Assembly: GCF_963666675.1 (NCBI RefSeq)
Contig: NZ_OY762929.1
Coordinates: 1,488,001-1,552,000, forward strand
Length of the DNA stretch: 64,000 nt
Direction of reading: 5' to 3'
From: an uncultured Desulfobacter sp.
GTDB lineage: Bacteria; Desulfobacterota; Desulfobacteria; Desulfobacterales; Desulfobacteraceae
Position 1 is the stretch's first letter; every line of letters begins with the position of its first letter. A program made the position numbers and the translations under genes. Below, one piece after another: positions 51,340 through 60,283 of this stretch. The notes under the pieces are model-generated. The model had not been told where the DNA came from. It made no database searches and was given only the letters and a program-made list of their open reading frames with translations.

Positions 51340-54300
51340 TTTCTAAGCTGCCTGTGCGGCAGTGAACTGGATGTTGAACGTTTTGAAAAAGAAGTAAACT
51401 TTCTAAGCTGCCTGTGCGGCAGTGAACTGAGTTTAAGCGTTCTGCTTGTTTTCGGTTTTTTTCTAAGCTGCCTGTGCGGCAGTGAACTGAGGCAACGAGC
51501 GGTCAGAACTTGGCCAGGATTTCTAAGCTGCCTGTGCGGCAGTGAACTGATAAAATCTTTTGTCGACCTTTTTTGTGTTTTTTTTAAGCTGCCTGTGCGG
51601 CAGTGAACCCATGGCCATGATGTTGCACACCGGCGTACCTTTTCTAAGCTGCCTGTGCGGCAGTGAACGCTTATGGTACACCCCGATGTGGCACCATTGA
51701 TTTCTAAGCTGCCTGTGCGGCAGTGAACACTTAAAAACCCAAAAACCCGACAAGCAACCGTTTCTAAGCTGCCTGTGCGGCAGTGAACAACAATCGGATT
51801 GCAAACATGGTTCTTTCTGATTTCTAAGCTGCCTGTGCGGCAGTGAACCGTAACAACAGACCCGTTTGATGTCAAATATATTTCTAAGCTGCCTGTGCGG
51901 CAGTGAACACCAAGACCCTCGACCGTCAATTTTCCAAGCATTTCTAAGCTGCCTGTGCGGCAGTGAACTTGCGGCGCTGTGATCAGCGGTGAGTACGTCC
52001 TTTCTAAGCTGCCTGTGCGGCAGTGAACTGTGGCGGTGTCCAGACGATTGATTTTTGCCATTTCTAAGCTGCCTGTGCGGCAGTGAACTGGCAGCATAGG
52101 TTTGTAACCATCTGGATAGTTTTCTAAGCTGCCTGTGCGGCAGTGAACCAGTTCCTCCGGCACCTCTTTGACCGCCTTAATTTCTAAGCTGCCTGTGCGG
52201 CAGTGAACATGGATTTTTTGCGTTCCCTATACCGGATCAGTTTCTAAGCTGCCTGTGCGGCAGTGAACAACTTTTTTACGAGCTAAAGTCATACACCTTT
52301 TTTCTAAGCTGCCTGTGCGGCAGTGAACATGATACCGAATCCAGTGGTATTTATTCAGATTTTCTAAGCTGCCTGTGCGGCAGTGAACAGCATTTTTGAC
52401 CCATTCGACCATTCTTGTCATTTCTAAGCTGCCTGTGCGGCAGTGAACACTCTAACAGGTTCGTGAATTGTTCCTACGTTTTTCTAAGCTGCCTGTGCGG
52501 CAGTGAACTATCCATCCACCCTGGGCATTGGGCTAAAGCTTTTCTAAGCTGCCTGTGCGGCAGTGAACCGTGACCAGGACACATTTGAGCAGTTCATTAA
52601 TTTCTAAGCTGCCTGTGCGGCAGTGAACGGCAACCCATCGCAGTTCTCCAGGATGCGTCGTTTCTAAGCTGCCTGTGCGGCAGTGAACATTGATCCGTCA
52701 TTGAACCATGGCCCTATAAATTTCTAAGCTGCCTGTGCGGCAGTGAACGAATGGGTTGACGTTATTATCCTCGGGATAGATTTCTAAGCTGCCTGTGCGG
52801 CAGTGAACGAGAGAGCGGCGAGGCTTGCGGCCATTCTTGATTTCTAAGCTGCCTGTGCGGCAGTGAACTTGAATTTGGCGAAAGAGATCGACACGGCTCA
52901 TTTCTAAGCTGCCTGTGCGGCAGTGAACAAGTTCGTGTGTGGAAATTAGGTTCTCTAAAGTTTCTAAGCTGCCTGTGCGGCAGTGAACTAGCGCCTGGCT
53001 TTACTTTAAGGGCTATATTATTTCTAAGCTGCCTGTGCGGCAGTGAACGGAATCCGCTTACATCTCCAAAAGGGGCTATATTTCTAAGCTGCCTGTGCGG
53101 CAGTGAACTGTATGATGCTTCTATAGCCCTAAGTCCTGCTTTTCTAAGCTGCCTGTGCGGCAGTGAACTCCGCCGGACCCGTCAGCGAATCCATTATCTT
53201 TTTCTAAGCTGCCTGTGCGGCAGTGAACTGCAGACGCTTTCGATTGCCTGCGGGTTAGGATTTCTAAGCTGCCTGTGCGGCAGTGAACAAAATGAAAAGC
53301 AAAATTTATTTAAGCGAGATTTTCTAAGCTGCCTGTGCGGCAGTGAACGGTGCGGGGAACTTTTGTCTACCGATGAAATCTTTCTAAGCTGCCTGTGCGG
53401 CAGTGAACGGTATGATTAGCTGTCTTAGCGGTACTTACACTTTCTAAGCTGCCTGTGCGGCAGTGAACATACATCAAATTCTTCTCCTGATATCATCCCC
53501 TTTCTAAGCTGCCTGTGCGGCAGTGAACATTCAGGCAATGACTTTTTACTTCGATCTTGATTTCTAAGCTGCCTGTGCGGCAGTGAACAATACCCATAAC
53601 AACTGCCATAGCTGCATACATTTCTAAGCTGCCTGTGCGGCAGTGAACTATTCCATGTTCGTTTCTCCTTTTGTTGTGTTTTTCTAAGCTGCCTGTGCGG
53701 CAGTGAACCGATAAATTGTCAATAGGTTGGTTTTTTTATGTTTCTAAGCTGCCTGTGCGGCAGTGAACGAAACATCATGCCAAATCACTTCCCCACGTAA
53801 TTTCTAAGCTGCCTGTGCGGCAGTGAACAACAGCGAAAAGTTTAAACTGGTAAACCCAAATTTCTAAGCTGCCTGTGCGGCAGTGAACAATACCCATAAC
53901 AACTGCCATAGCTGCATACATTTCTAAGCTGCCTGTGCGGCAGTGAACTATTCCATGTTCGTTTCTCCTTTTGTTGTGTTTTTCTAAGCTGCCTGTGCGG
54001 CAGTGAACCGATAAATTGTCAATAGGTTGGTTTTTTTATGTTTCTAAGCTGCCTGTGCGGCAGTGAACGAAACATCATGCCAAATCACTTCCCCACGTAA
54101 TTTCTAAGCTGCCTGTGCGGCAGTGAACAACAGCGAAAAGTTTAAACTGGTAAACCCAAATTTCTAAGCTGCCTGTGCGGCAGTGAACTGGGAACTGCCC
54201 GATATTCAACCTCAGCCAAATTTCTAAGCTGCCTGTGCGGCAGTGAACGGCAAAGAGCGCTACAGCACCATGATCGAATGTTTCTAAGCTGCCTGTGCGG

Positions 54301-54669
54301 CAGTGAACATTTACCCTTTTCTCTTTCGATTTTTTCCGTATTTCTAAGCTGCCTGTGCGGCAGTGAACATTAAAAAGGAAATTTGACATTTTTTTTTGAG
54401 TTTCTAAGCTGCCTGTGCGGCAGTGAACATTCTGAATCAAGAAGAACAGAAGCATCGGAGTTTCTAAGCTGCCTGTGCGGCAGTGAACAAAATTGTTCAA
54501 CTACCAGTGAACCAAGTATATTTCTAAGCTGCCTGTGCGGCAGTGAACCGAATCGAGAGATGATCAACTTAGATTTGCAGGTTTCTAAGCTGCCTGTGCG
54601 GCAGTGAACTGGGAACTGCCCGATATTCAAACTCCGCCAAATTTCTAAGCTGCCTGTGCGGCAGTGAAC
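51340..54669 (-). CRISPR. Type I-F CRISPR array, leader-distal part (56 repeats)
   Basis: Fifty-six 28-bp repeats, period 60, transcribed on the minus strand. The repeat in crRNA direction starts GTTCACTGCCGCACAGGCAG and ends CTTAGAAA; the CTGCC-GCACA-GGCAG hairpin is the Cas6f site typical of subtype I-F. Spacers are 32 bp, with two of 33 bp (51548-51580, 54549-54581). Only one repeat, 51581-51608, has a base change. Five repeat-spacer units (spacers 53589 to 53860) are duplicated in tandem (spacers 53889 to 54160). The newest unit of this part ends in the IS-interrupted spacer at 54670. Confidence 0.98.
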
Positions 54670-54877
54670 CATATTTATGCTGTACAAATTGGGTGCGGCT
54701 CTTTTGAAACATATGAAAGCCATGGTCATTAAAGGTGTTCAGGGTTGTTAGTCTTATTTTTATGCTGCTTTCCAGCAAGATAATTCATTTGTCAGTGACT
54801 ATCTGATGTAAATTGCAAAAATTTCCTGGACAGCGAGTCATAATTCCGTTATGAAAGAATAGCGGGAGGTAGATGAC

Positions 54878-55765
54878 ATGCAAATCAAGCAACAAACCTT
54901 TTGTGGTCGAAAGTTTACCGGTAAAGAAATCGCATTAATCCAGGAAGTCGTTGCTACCTGTGGAGGCCTTAGCCGACGAGAACTGGCACATACCGTATGC
55001 GAACTTCTGGAATGGAAACGCCCTAATGATCGGCTAAAAGTCCGGGAATGTAGTGATTTTTTGGAGCTTTTAGAGGCCAAGGGAGCTCTAACCCTTCCTG
55101 AAAAGAAACAACAAACAAAGATCGTTTTTCACAAGAGTATTCCCCAAACACCCTGTAAGCAACCCCACAGCACTTTGCGTGGCAGCGTAGAAGAATTTAC
55201 ACCTCTTGAGATACAGCGGGTTCAGAATCGAGAGCAGAGGGATCTGTTTAAGGAACTCATCGGTCGCCATCATTACCTGGGATATGCAATGCCTTTTGGC
55301 GCCAGATTGCAGTATCTGATTTATGTAAACCGTCCCCATCGAGAAATTGTGGGGTGCATCCAGTTCTCAAGCCCTGCCTGGCGGATGCGTGCTCGCGATG
55401 AATGGATCGGTTGGACAGATGAAAGGCGTAAGGTCGCTCTACAAAAGGTGGTGAACAACAGCCGTTTTCTGATCCTTGCTCCCATCCAAAATTTAGCGAG
55501 CATGATACTGTCATGTAGTCTCCGGGAACTCAGAGATGATTGGGAACAGCAGTATGGTCTTAAACCCATGCTGGTAGAGACATTTGTGGATCGACAACAA
55601 TTCCACGGTGGCTGTTATCGGGCATCGACCTGGATTGAGTTGGGGAAAACCACTGGTCGTGGGCGCATGGACCGATTCGGCAAACGTCATGGCGCTGATG
55701 TAAAAACCATATTAGTATATCCACTGGAAAAAGATGCTGTTCACCAACTCAGGGAGGGGATATGA
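54878..55765 (+). CDS. DUF4338 protein, DruA-like, encoded in the IS
   Basis: A 295-residue protein. The N-terminal 80 residues (KEIALIQEVVATCGGLSRRE, LAHTVCELLEWKRPNDRLK) look like a helical DNA-binding part; residues about 105-285 match DUF4338: FKELIGRHHYLGYAMPFGAR, VVNNSRFLILAPIQNLASMI, KPMLVETFVDRQQFHGGCYR and GRGRMDRFG. DUF4338 is the domain of DruA in Druantia defence, but here it is an IS passenger or transposition helper: it overlaps the transposase start by 4 bases and lies inside the inverted repeats. The start follows GCGGGAGG. Its molecular activity is not known. Confidence 0.85.
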   Translation: MQIKQQTFCGRKFTGKEIALIQEVVATCGGLSRRELAHTVCELLEWKRPNDRLKVRECSDFLELLEAKGALTLPEKKQQTKIVFHKSIPQTPCKQPHSTLRGSVEEFTPLEIQRVQNREQRDLFKELIGRHHYLGYAMPFGARLQYLIYVNRPHREIVGCIQFSSPAWRMRARDEWIGWTDERRKVALQKVVNNSRFLILAPIQNLASMILSCSLRELRDDWEQQYGLKPMLVETFVDRQQFHGGCYRASTWIELGKTTGRGRMDRFGKRHGADVKTILVYPLEKDAVHQLREGI

Positions 55766-57333
55766 ATCCAGCGGTTTCCCTTTCTGCTGTGGAGCATTTA
55801 CCTTCCCCCGTCATTGATCCGGGGCAAAAATGCTATGATGATATTGTCAATTTTCTTAATTCCAAGGAGAATCATTCAGTGAAACTCAGTGATTTGGAAC
55901 AAGAACTTGAAAAACGAGGACGTGAGCTGATGCGCATCCTGCTTCAGGAACATTTAGACAAGCTCGGTCCCAGTCATTGTGAAGAGCCGGTCTGTGGAGC
56001 CGATGGCATTGTTCGACCGAAAGTGAGGCCACAGGATCGAAAAATCGAAACCGTATTTGGAACGGTATCGGAAAGTCGTGCCGGATATGGAAACAAGGGC
56101 GTGGCAAGTTTGCACCCGTTGGATGCCCGATTGAATCTTCCCCCAGAACTTTATTCCCTCGAACTTCGTCGCCGTGTGGCTGAAAACGCTTCAAAGAGTT
56201 CTTTTGACGAGACTGTCGAAACGATCAAGAAAACCACTGGAGCCGATATTCCCAAACGTCAGGTAGAAGAGTTAACACAGCGAGCAGCTCGGGATTTTGA
56301 CGCATTTTATGAAATACGGCAATGCAGCCCGGCGGATGAGACAGTTACTGGTCCAATACTGGTAATCACCACCGATGGTAAGGGCGTGGTAATGCATGAG
56401 CAGGACCTGCGGGAACAAACCCGGAAAGCTGCCCGGAAACGAAAGCCTCAGATGGAAAGCCGGCTATCCAAAGGGGAAAAGAAAAATGCCAAGCGAATGG
56501 CAACCGTTGCCGCTGTATATACTATAGATACGTTTAAACGTACGCCCCAAGACTTGCTTCCGGGGAATGACAAGTCGAATACAAAAACAAGCCCTCACCC
56601 GGAACAAAAGCGTGTATGGGCAAGCCTTGAAAAATCAGCCGAGCAGGTCATTGCATCGGCCTTTTCTGAGGCCTCCCACCGTGATCCCAACCACGAAAAA
56701 CATTGGGTTGCCTTAGTGGACGGCGAAAATCAACAACTACGAATCCTGAAACGTATGGCCAAAAGACAAAATGTGGCCCTTACGATCATTGTTGATATTA
56801 TTCATGTTATTGAATACCTCTGGAAAGCTGGCAGGGCATTTCATCCCAAATCCGGCCCGGAGCTTGAAAAATGGGTCCAGTACCGCTTGGCTAAAGTACT
56901 CGATGGCAAGGCCGGATTGATGGCAGGGGGGATGCGTAGAAGTGCTACATTAAAAAAATTTACAGACAAACAACGTAAACCTGTAGAAGCCTGCGCAACG
57001 TATTTGAAAAATAAAGCACCGTACCTTGAATACCATCATTATCTTGACCTTGGCCTCCCTATTGCCACAGGAGTTATTGAGGGCGCATGTCGTCATCTTG
57101 TAAAGGACCGAATGGATATAACTGGTGCCAAATGGCGGTTGTCCAGTGCTGAAGCAGTGTTGCGTCTGCGTGCCTTGCGGAGTAGTAACGATTTTGATGA
57201 GTATTGGAATTTTCATGAAGCCTGCGAATACGAACGTAATCACCGGGCTCTTTATCAACATGGTGAGGTTCCGGCTACAAAGCTACCAAAACCTTCACCG
57301 AAACGACGGGGGCATCTAAAAGTGATCAAGTAA
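55762..57333 (+). CDS. Transposase, ISKra4 family
   Basis: A 523-residue transposase in one open frame. Features are an N-terminal region with a short zinc-free helical part, RKIETVFGTVSESRAGYGN, then ILVITTDGKGVVMHEQDLRE (first catalytic Asp), HWVALVDGENQQLRILKRMA and LTIIVDIIHVIEYLWKAGRA (second Asp), and VIEGACRHLVKDRMDITGAK (Glu), a typical D-D-E order with the ISKra4-type tail. The family is also seen in longer two-frame elements; this one needs no frameshift. It stops 55 bases before the right inverted repeat. Confidence 0.85.
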   Translation: MNPAVSLSAVEHLPSPVIDPGQKCYDDIVNFLNSKENHSVKLSDLEQELEKRGRELMRILLQEHLDKLGPSHCEEPVCGADGIVRPKVRPQDRKIETVFGTVSESRAGYGNKGVASLHPLDARLNLPPELYSLELRRRVAENASKSSFDETVETIKKTTGADIPKRQVEELTQRAARDFDAFYEIRQCSPADETVTGPILVITTDGKGVVMHEQDLREQTRKAARKRKPQMESRLSKGEKKNAKRMATVAAVYTIDTFKRTPQDLLPGNDKSNTKTSPHPEQKRVWASLEKSAEQVIASAFSEASHRDPNHEKHWVALVDGENQQLRILKRMAKRQNVALTIIVDIIHVIEYLWKAGRAFHPKSGPELEKWVQYRLAKVLDGKAGLMAGGMRRSATLKKFTDKQRKPVEACATYLKNKAPYLEYHHYLDLGLPIATGVIEGACRHLVKDRMDITGAKWRLSSAEAVLRLRALRSSNDFDEYWNFHEACEYERNHRALYQHGEVPATKLPKPSPKRRGHLKVIK

Positions 57334-57422
57334 TGCTGGCAAAGAATGGCAAATATCATGACTACCAGCTTTGGTCAGACATGTCGTAAAAGAGCCGCAC
57401 CCGTACAAATTCATTTATAACA

Positions 57423-57570
57423 TTTCTAAGCTGCCTGTGCGGCAGTGAACACCAAGATTATCGGTTGCAGTTACATATTTTTTTTCTAAGCTGCCTGTGC
57501 GGCAGTGAACTTTGTTAAGTCCAAAAATACTTTTTGTTTGATTTTCTAAGCTGCCTGTGCGGCAGTGAAC
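57423..57570 (-). CRISPR. Type I-F array, leader-proximal part (3 repeats, 2 spacers)
   Basis: Repeats at 57423-57450, 57483-57510 and 57543-57570, identical to the consensus, with 32-bp spacers at 57451-57482 and 57511-57542. By orientation these are the youngest spacers. The IS-interrupted spacer follows on the trailer side. Confidence 0.97.
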
Positions 57571-57714
57571 AATAAAGCAAGATATAAAAAAGATGGTAAA
57601 ACAGCAAGTTAAAGGTGATTTGCTGTTTTACTCAATCATTTTTTATATGTGTGTAATTTGCTTGATTTCGTTATAAATTTTCAAAGATCAAAAAATATTG
57701 GTTCTGATCTGGGG
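57571..57714 (-). promoter_or_regulatory. I-F CRISPR leader
   Basis: The 144 AT-rich bases between the cas6f stop and the first repeat, on the leader side by repeat orientation. It should contain the array promoter and the integration signals. Several TATAAC/TATAAA-like boxes are present on the minus strand but no -35/-10 pair stands out. Confidence 0.8.
57583..57631 (-). terminator. Intrinsic-terminator-like hairpin inside the leader
   Basis: GTAAAACAGCAA (57596-57607) pairs perfectly with TTGCTGTTTTAC (57620-57631). On the minus strand the hairpin is followed by CATCTTTTTTATATC. It fits a terminator for the cas operon, but it stands between the only room for a leader promoter and the first repeat, 25 bases away. 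Confidence 0.7.
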
Positions 57715-58266
57715 TTAAAACCAGGGGACTGTTGCGGTACTGGAAAGGCCAAATTGGTCAAAATTTCCTTTAACCGGTTTGTCCCGTAGTGGTCCAAACG
57801 CTATATAACGTCTATGTCTGTGTCCGGAAGAGCTGCTCGTTAATTCAAGATATGGATCTGTCAGTTCTTTAGAAATCATTTTTGATTTATATCTTTTTGT
57901 TTTATTTTCGGCGATGGAGCCTCTTTTGATAAGTCGGCGTAATTTTGCAGGACTCATGGTTGGCTGTTTGCGGAAGATACTACAATATTTCACTTGTGGT
58001 GGAACAGGCAAAATATCCTTGATTTTACAATACCCTGCCATTGGTCCAATCCACTTAAGTTGCTGCAATTCTGTCAATGTTGTTAATGTCCCATGGATTC
58101 TCATTAAATTTCCGAGGGTTGGCCCTTGTTTTGGAAAACTGACCCCGATATCAGTGGCGCGCAAATCACACAAAGCTTTATGGAATTTGCTGAAAAGAGC
58201 GTTCATGAGTATGGGACGCGGCAACTCTGGGTCCGGCAGAAGCAAAACATCTACATAATGGTCCAT
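57715..58266 (-). CDS. cas6f: CRISPR endoribonuclease Cas6f (Csy4)
   Basis: A 183-residue Cas6f of normal length. His29 (in ALFSKFHKAL) corresponds to the catalytic His29 of the Pseudomonas aeruginosa protein; KLRRLIKRG is the arginine-rich helix that binds the repeat hairpin, and the C-terminus GLSSTATVPWF is the family signature. It cuts the pre-crRNA at the 3' base of the CTGCC/GGCAG stem and stays on the crRNA in the Csy complex. The start lies 15 bases after the csy3 stop. Confidence 0.96.
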   Translation of the reverse strand: MDHYVDVLLLPDPELPRPILMNALFSKFHKALCDLRATDIGVSFPKQGPTLGNLMRIHGTLTTLTELQQLKWIGPMAGYCKIKDILPVPPQVKYCSIFRKQPTMSPAKLRRLIKRGSIAENKTKRYKSKMISKELTDPYLELTSSSSGHRHRRYIAFGPLRDKPVKGNFDQFGLSSTATVPWF

Positions 58267-58280
58267 ATGTCACCTTCTCT

Positions 58281-59306
58281 CTATTTATCGCTTTCACCAA
58301 ATACACCGCCACGAACCAGAACGGCCATGACATAATGTTCATCCGTTATTTCGTTTAAAGCGTCGCCATTTGCCCAGGAATCAAAGAAGGTATAAAAATC
58401 CTGTTTTGCCTTTGGTGTTCGGTATGCTTTCCCCAAATTTGTTACGGCGCCATAGGGTTCAATGGCTATCGGACCAATTCCCTGGGTTGGGTCATTAAAT
58501 TCAGGATACCAGGTATCAATGGTTCGTATCGCATTCCCCAACTTCTGGGAATGCATTGCTGCAATCTCGTTAACAGCGTAAAGAACCTTGCTTTTATTTC
58601 CTTTTCCCTTATCCAGGACCAACTCTTCACTTGGATAGACTTCCTGGGCCTTGCCAACCTTGGCATAACAAATAACATCAATTAGAAGAAAATCATCATC
58701 GCTGGACAGGGCATGGGCGATGCGTTGCGCAAGACTGTCAATTTCATTATCAGCAGTCTCCATATCACGAAGAGAATAAGCGCCGGCATTAAATTTCCAT
58801 TGTTGTTCGGCGCCTTGATTCAATGCATTGACCTCAACTTCAATGGATTCTGCGCCGATTCGGTTTCGCCAAAGGAAACGGGCATTGGCAATATTTATGG
58901 CATAACGACGTGATAACTCGGTAAATCCAGTTTTTTCCACATAGGTTTGGGCGGCTTTGCTGTAGCTTTGCCGAAAATCGGCATTGTTACATGCGGACGG
59001 GCGGTGGATGCCCCCTAAGAATTTTAATGTGAACCGGAGCGCCAAGGTATCCTGGTCCGGTTCAAGTGCGCAGGTATCCACTGTCTGAAGATTGGCTTTT
59101 TCAACTTCTTTATTCAGTTTTGCAGGGTCATTCTGGATGGCCTTTTTTAAACGGTTTGAAATAGTGCCGCGAACCGATTTTTCTTTAAGTTTCAGCGGCG
59201 CACAATTATCACGTTTTTCCCATGTTGTACCGTACATATACCCATCTGACGGAACCATTTTTTTTTCAAATGCCAGAACAGATGCAGTGTTTTTGGTTTT
59301 AGCCAT
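58281..59306 (-). CDS. csy3: Type I-F backbone protein Csy3 (Cas7f)
   Basis: About 341 residues from ATG 59306, preceded by AAGGAGGA; the frame is open to 59327. TASVLAFEKKMVPSDGYMYG at the start and TIDTWYPE...GPIAIEPYGAVTNLGKAYR near the end are typical of Cas7f. Six copies coat the crRNA spacer in the Csy complex. Its position between csy2 and cas6f is the standard I-F order. Confidence 0.96.
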   Translation of the reverse strand: MAKTKNTASVLAFEKKMVPSDGYMYGTTWEKRDNCAPLKLKEKSVRGTISNRLKKAIQNDPAKLNKEVEKANLQTVDTCALEPDQDTLALRFTLKFLGGIHRPSACNNADFRQSYSKAAQTYVEKTGFTELSRRYAINIANARFLWRNRIGAESIEVEVNALNQGAEQQWKFNAGAYSLRDMETADNEIDSLAQRIAHALSSDDDFLLIDVICYAKVGKAQEVYPSEELVLDKGKGNKSKVLYAVNEIAAMHSQKLGNAIRTIDTWYPEFNDPTQGIGPIAIEPYGAVTNLGKAYRTPKAKQDFYTFFDSWANGDALNEITDEHYVMAVLVRGGVFGESDK

Positions 59307-59332
59307 CACATTCCTCCTTAATGTCAATATTG

Positions 59333-60283
59333 TTAGAATCCTTCTATTGTATCGTGATTATCCTGCCGGCAAAGATACAGGTTGTTTTCAGCATCATAGT
59401 GATAATGCCACAGCAATTCTTCTATATTTTTGAGGTGATAGGGCATTGTAAACTCACCCAGTGTCACCACCGCTTCTGCAAAACGATGCGGGCTTTCAGG
59501 GTCTCTTTGATTTTGGGCTGATCCAAGTTCGCTGATGCCGTGAAAACCTGTTGCAATGGGGACGATCCATCCCCGCTGTCCTTCAGCAGGACCGGTTTGT
59601 TTGCGTTGACTGCTCCAGGTAACCTCCATCTCGCCGTTTTTTTCTTGTTGTTCACAATGATGGTGGACAGCCAGATAATCAATTAATGCATCCAGTGCAT
59701 CCTGTCCCTGCTCCATGGCTTCGATCATCAGGTCCCGCCGCTCAATGATGGCATATCCGGGCATCAGCAGATTTTTAATCTGATTAAAATCCCTGTTAAA
59801 GTCGGGCTGCTGGAATTCCAGAATATCGCCACCCGCTATTTTCATCCGGCTGTGGAGTATTTGAGGTACCTGATTTATCACCTCAGTCTCAAGTGATTTG
59901 TCAATTCCCTCACAGGCGATGACAAGGCTGACCTCCAAGTGGCATCGCGCCTCTTCGATAAAAGAGGGACGTTCTGCATTGCCTTCCGGCTTGCCCTTTT
60001 TGGGTGCCGGTTCAAGGGGGTTCCCTGTTCCGATAATGGAATATTCATAGTCCCCCGGACCTTTATATGTGTGTAACTTAAATTGGTGTGAAACCACGCC
60101 CACTGCCTGAAATGAAATGGTTTCATTCGGCTTTCGATTCAAAGCGTCATTCAAGTGCCTTTCTAGTGCATGAACGGCGCCCAGCCACGCCGTCATGGCA
60201 GGGAAACCGATGGTAAATGGGCTTGACAGGGCATTGGCATTTTGCACATGGATATGAGGAATCAATAGTATTTGTTTGGTCAT
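59333..60283 (-). CDS. csy2: Type I-F Csy2 (Cas5f)
   Basis: A 316-residue Cas5f: ILLIPHIHVQNANALSSPFT and GFPAMTAWLGAVHALERHL open it, and EVTWSSQRK...GWIVPIATGFHGISEL lies in the C-terminal half. It caps the 5' handle of the crRNA together with Csy1. The start overlaps the csy1 stop by 4 bases. Confidence 0.95.
   Translation of the reverse strand: MTKQILLIPHIHVQNANALSSPFTIGFPAMTAWLGAVHALERHLNDALNRKPNETISFQAVGVVSHQFKLHTYKGPGDYEYSIIGTGNPLEPAPKKGKPEGNAERPSFIEEARCHLEVSLVIACEGIDKSLETEVINQVPQILHSRMKIAGGDILEFQQPDFNRDFNQIKNLLMPGYAIIERRDLMIEAMEQGQDALDALIDYLAVHHHCEQQEKNGEMEVTWSSQRKQTGPAEGQRGWIVPIATGFHGISELGSAQNQRDPESPHRFAEAVVTLGEFTMPYHLKNIEELLWHYHYDAENNLYLCRQDNHDTIEGF

Larger units (their letters stand above)
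54691..57402 (+). mobile_element. ISKra4-family-like IS inserted in a CRISPR spacer
   Basis: A 2712-bp element with perfect 15-bp inverted ends, GGGTGCGGCTCTTTT (54691-54705) and AAAAGAGCCGCACCC (57388-57402), bounded by a 9-bp target duplication GTACAAATT (54682-54690 and 57403-57411). It carries a DUF4338 gene and a transposase in one operon, oriented against array transcription. The 8-9-bp duplication and transposase type fit the ISKra4 family; family assignment is from memory. Both ORFs and both ends are intact, so it may be recently arrived and mobile. Confidence 0.93.
54670..57422 (-). CRISPR. Spacer interrupted by the ISKra4-like element
   Basis: The left 21 bases (54670-54690) and right 20 bases (57403-57422) of a spacer share the 9-base direct repeat GTACAAATT next to the IS ends. 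Removing the IS and one copy restores a 32-base spacer between two perfect repeats (54642-54669 and 57423-57450). Confidence 0.95.

Noticed and set aside
51315..54778. Long ORFs across the CRISPR array (for example 51315-52163, 52937-53419, 54075-54500) with repeated VHCRTGSLE or FLSCLCGSE
   Set aside because: The 60-bp repeat period is a multiple of three, so the repeats give open frames by themselves. They are not genes.
54878..57333. A Druantia or other defence island inside the CRISPR array
   Set aside because: The DruA-like gene lies inside IS inverted repeats and is coupled to a transposase. No other Druantia gene (DruE helicase and others) is present.
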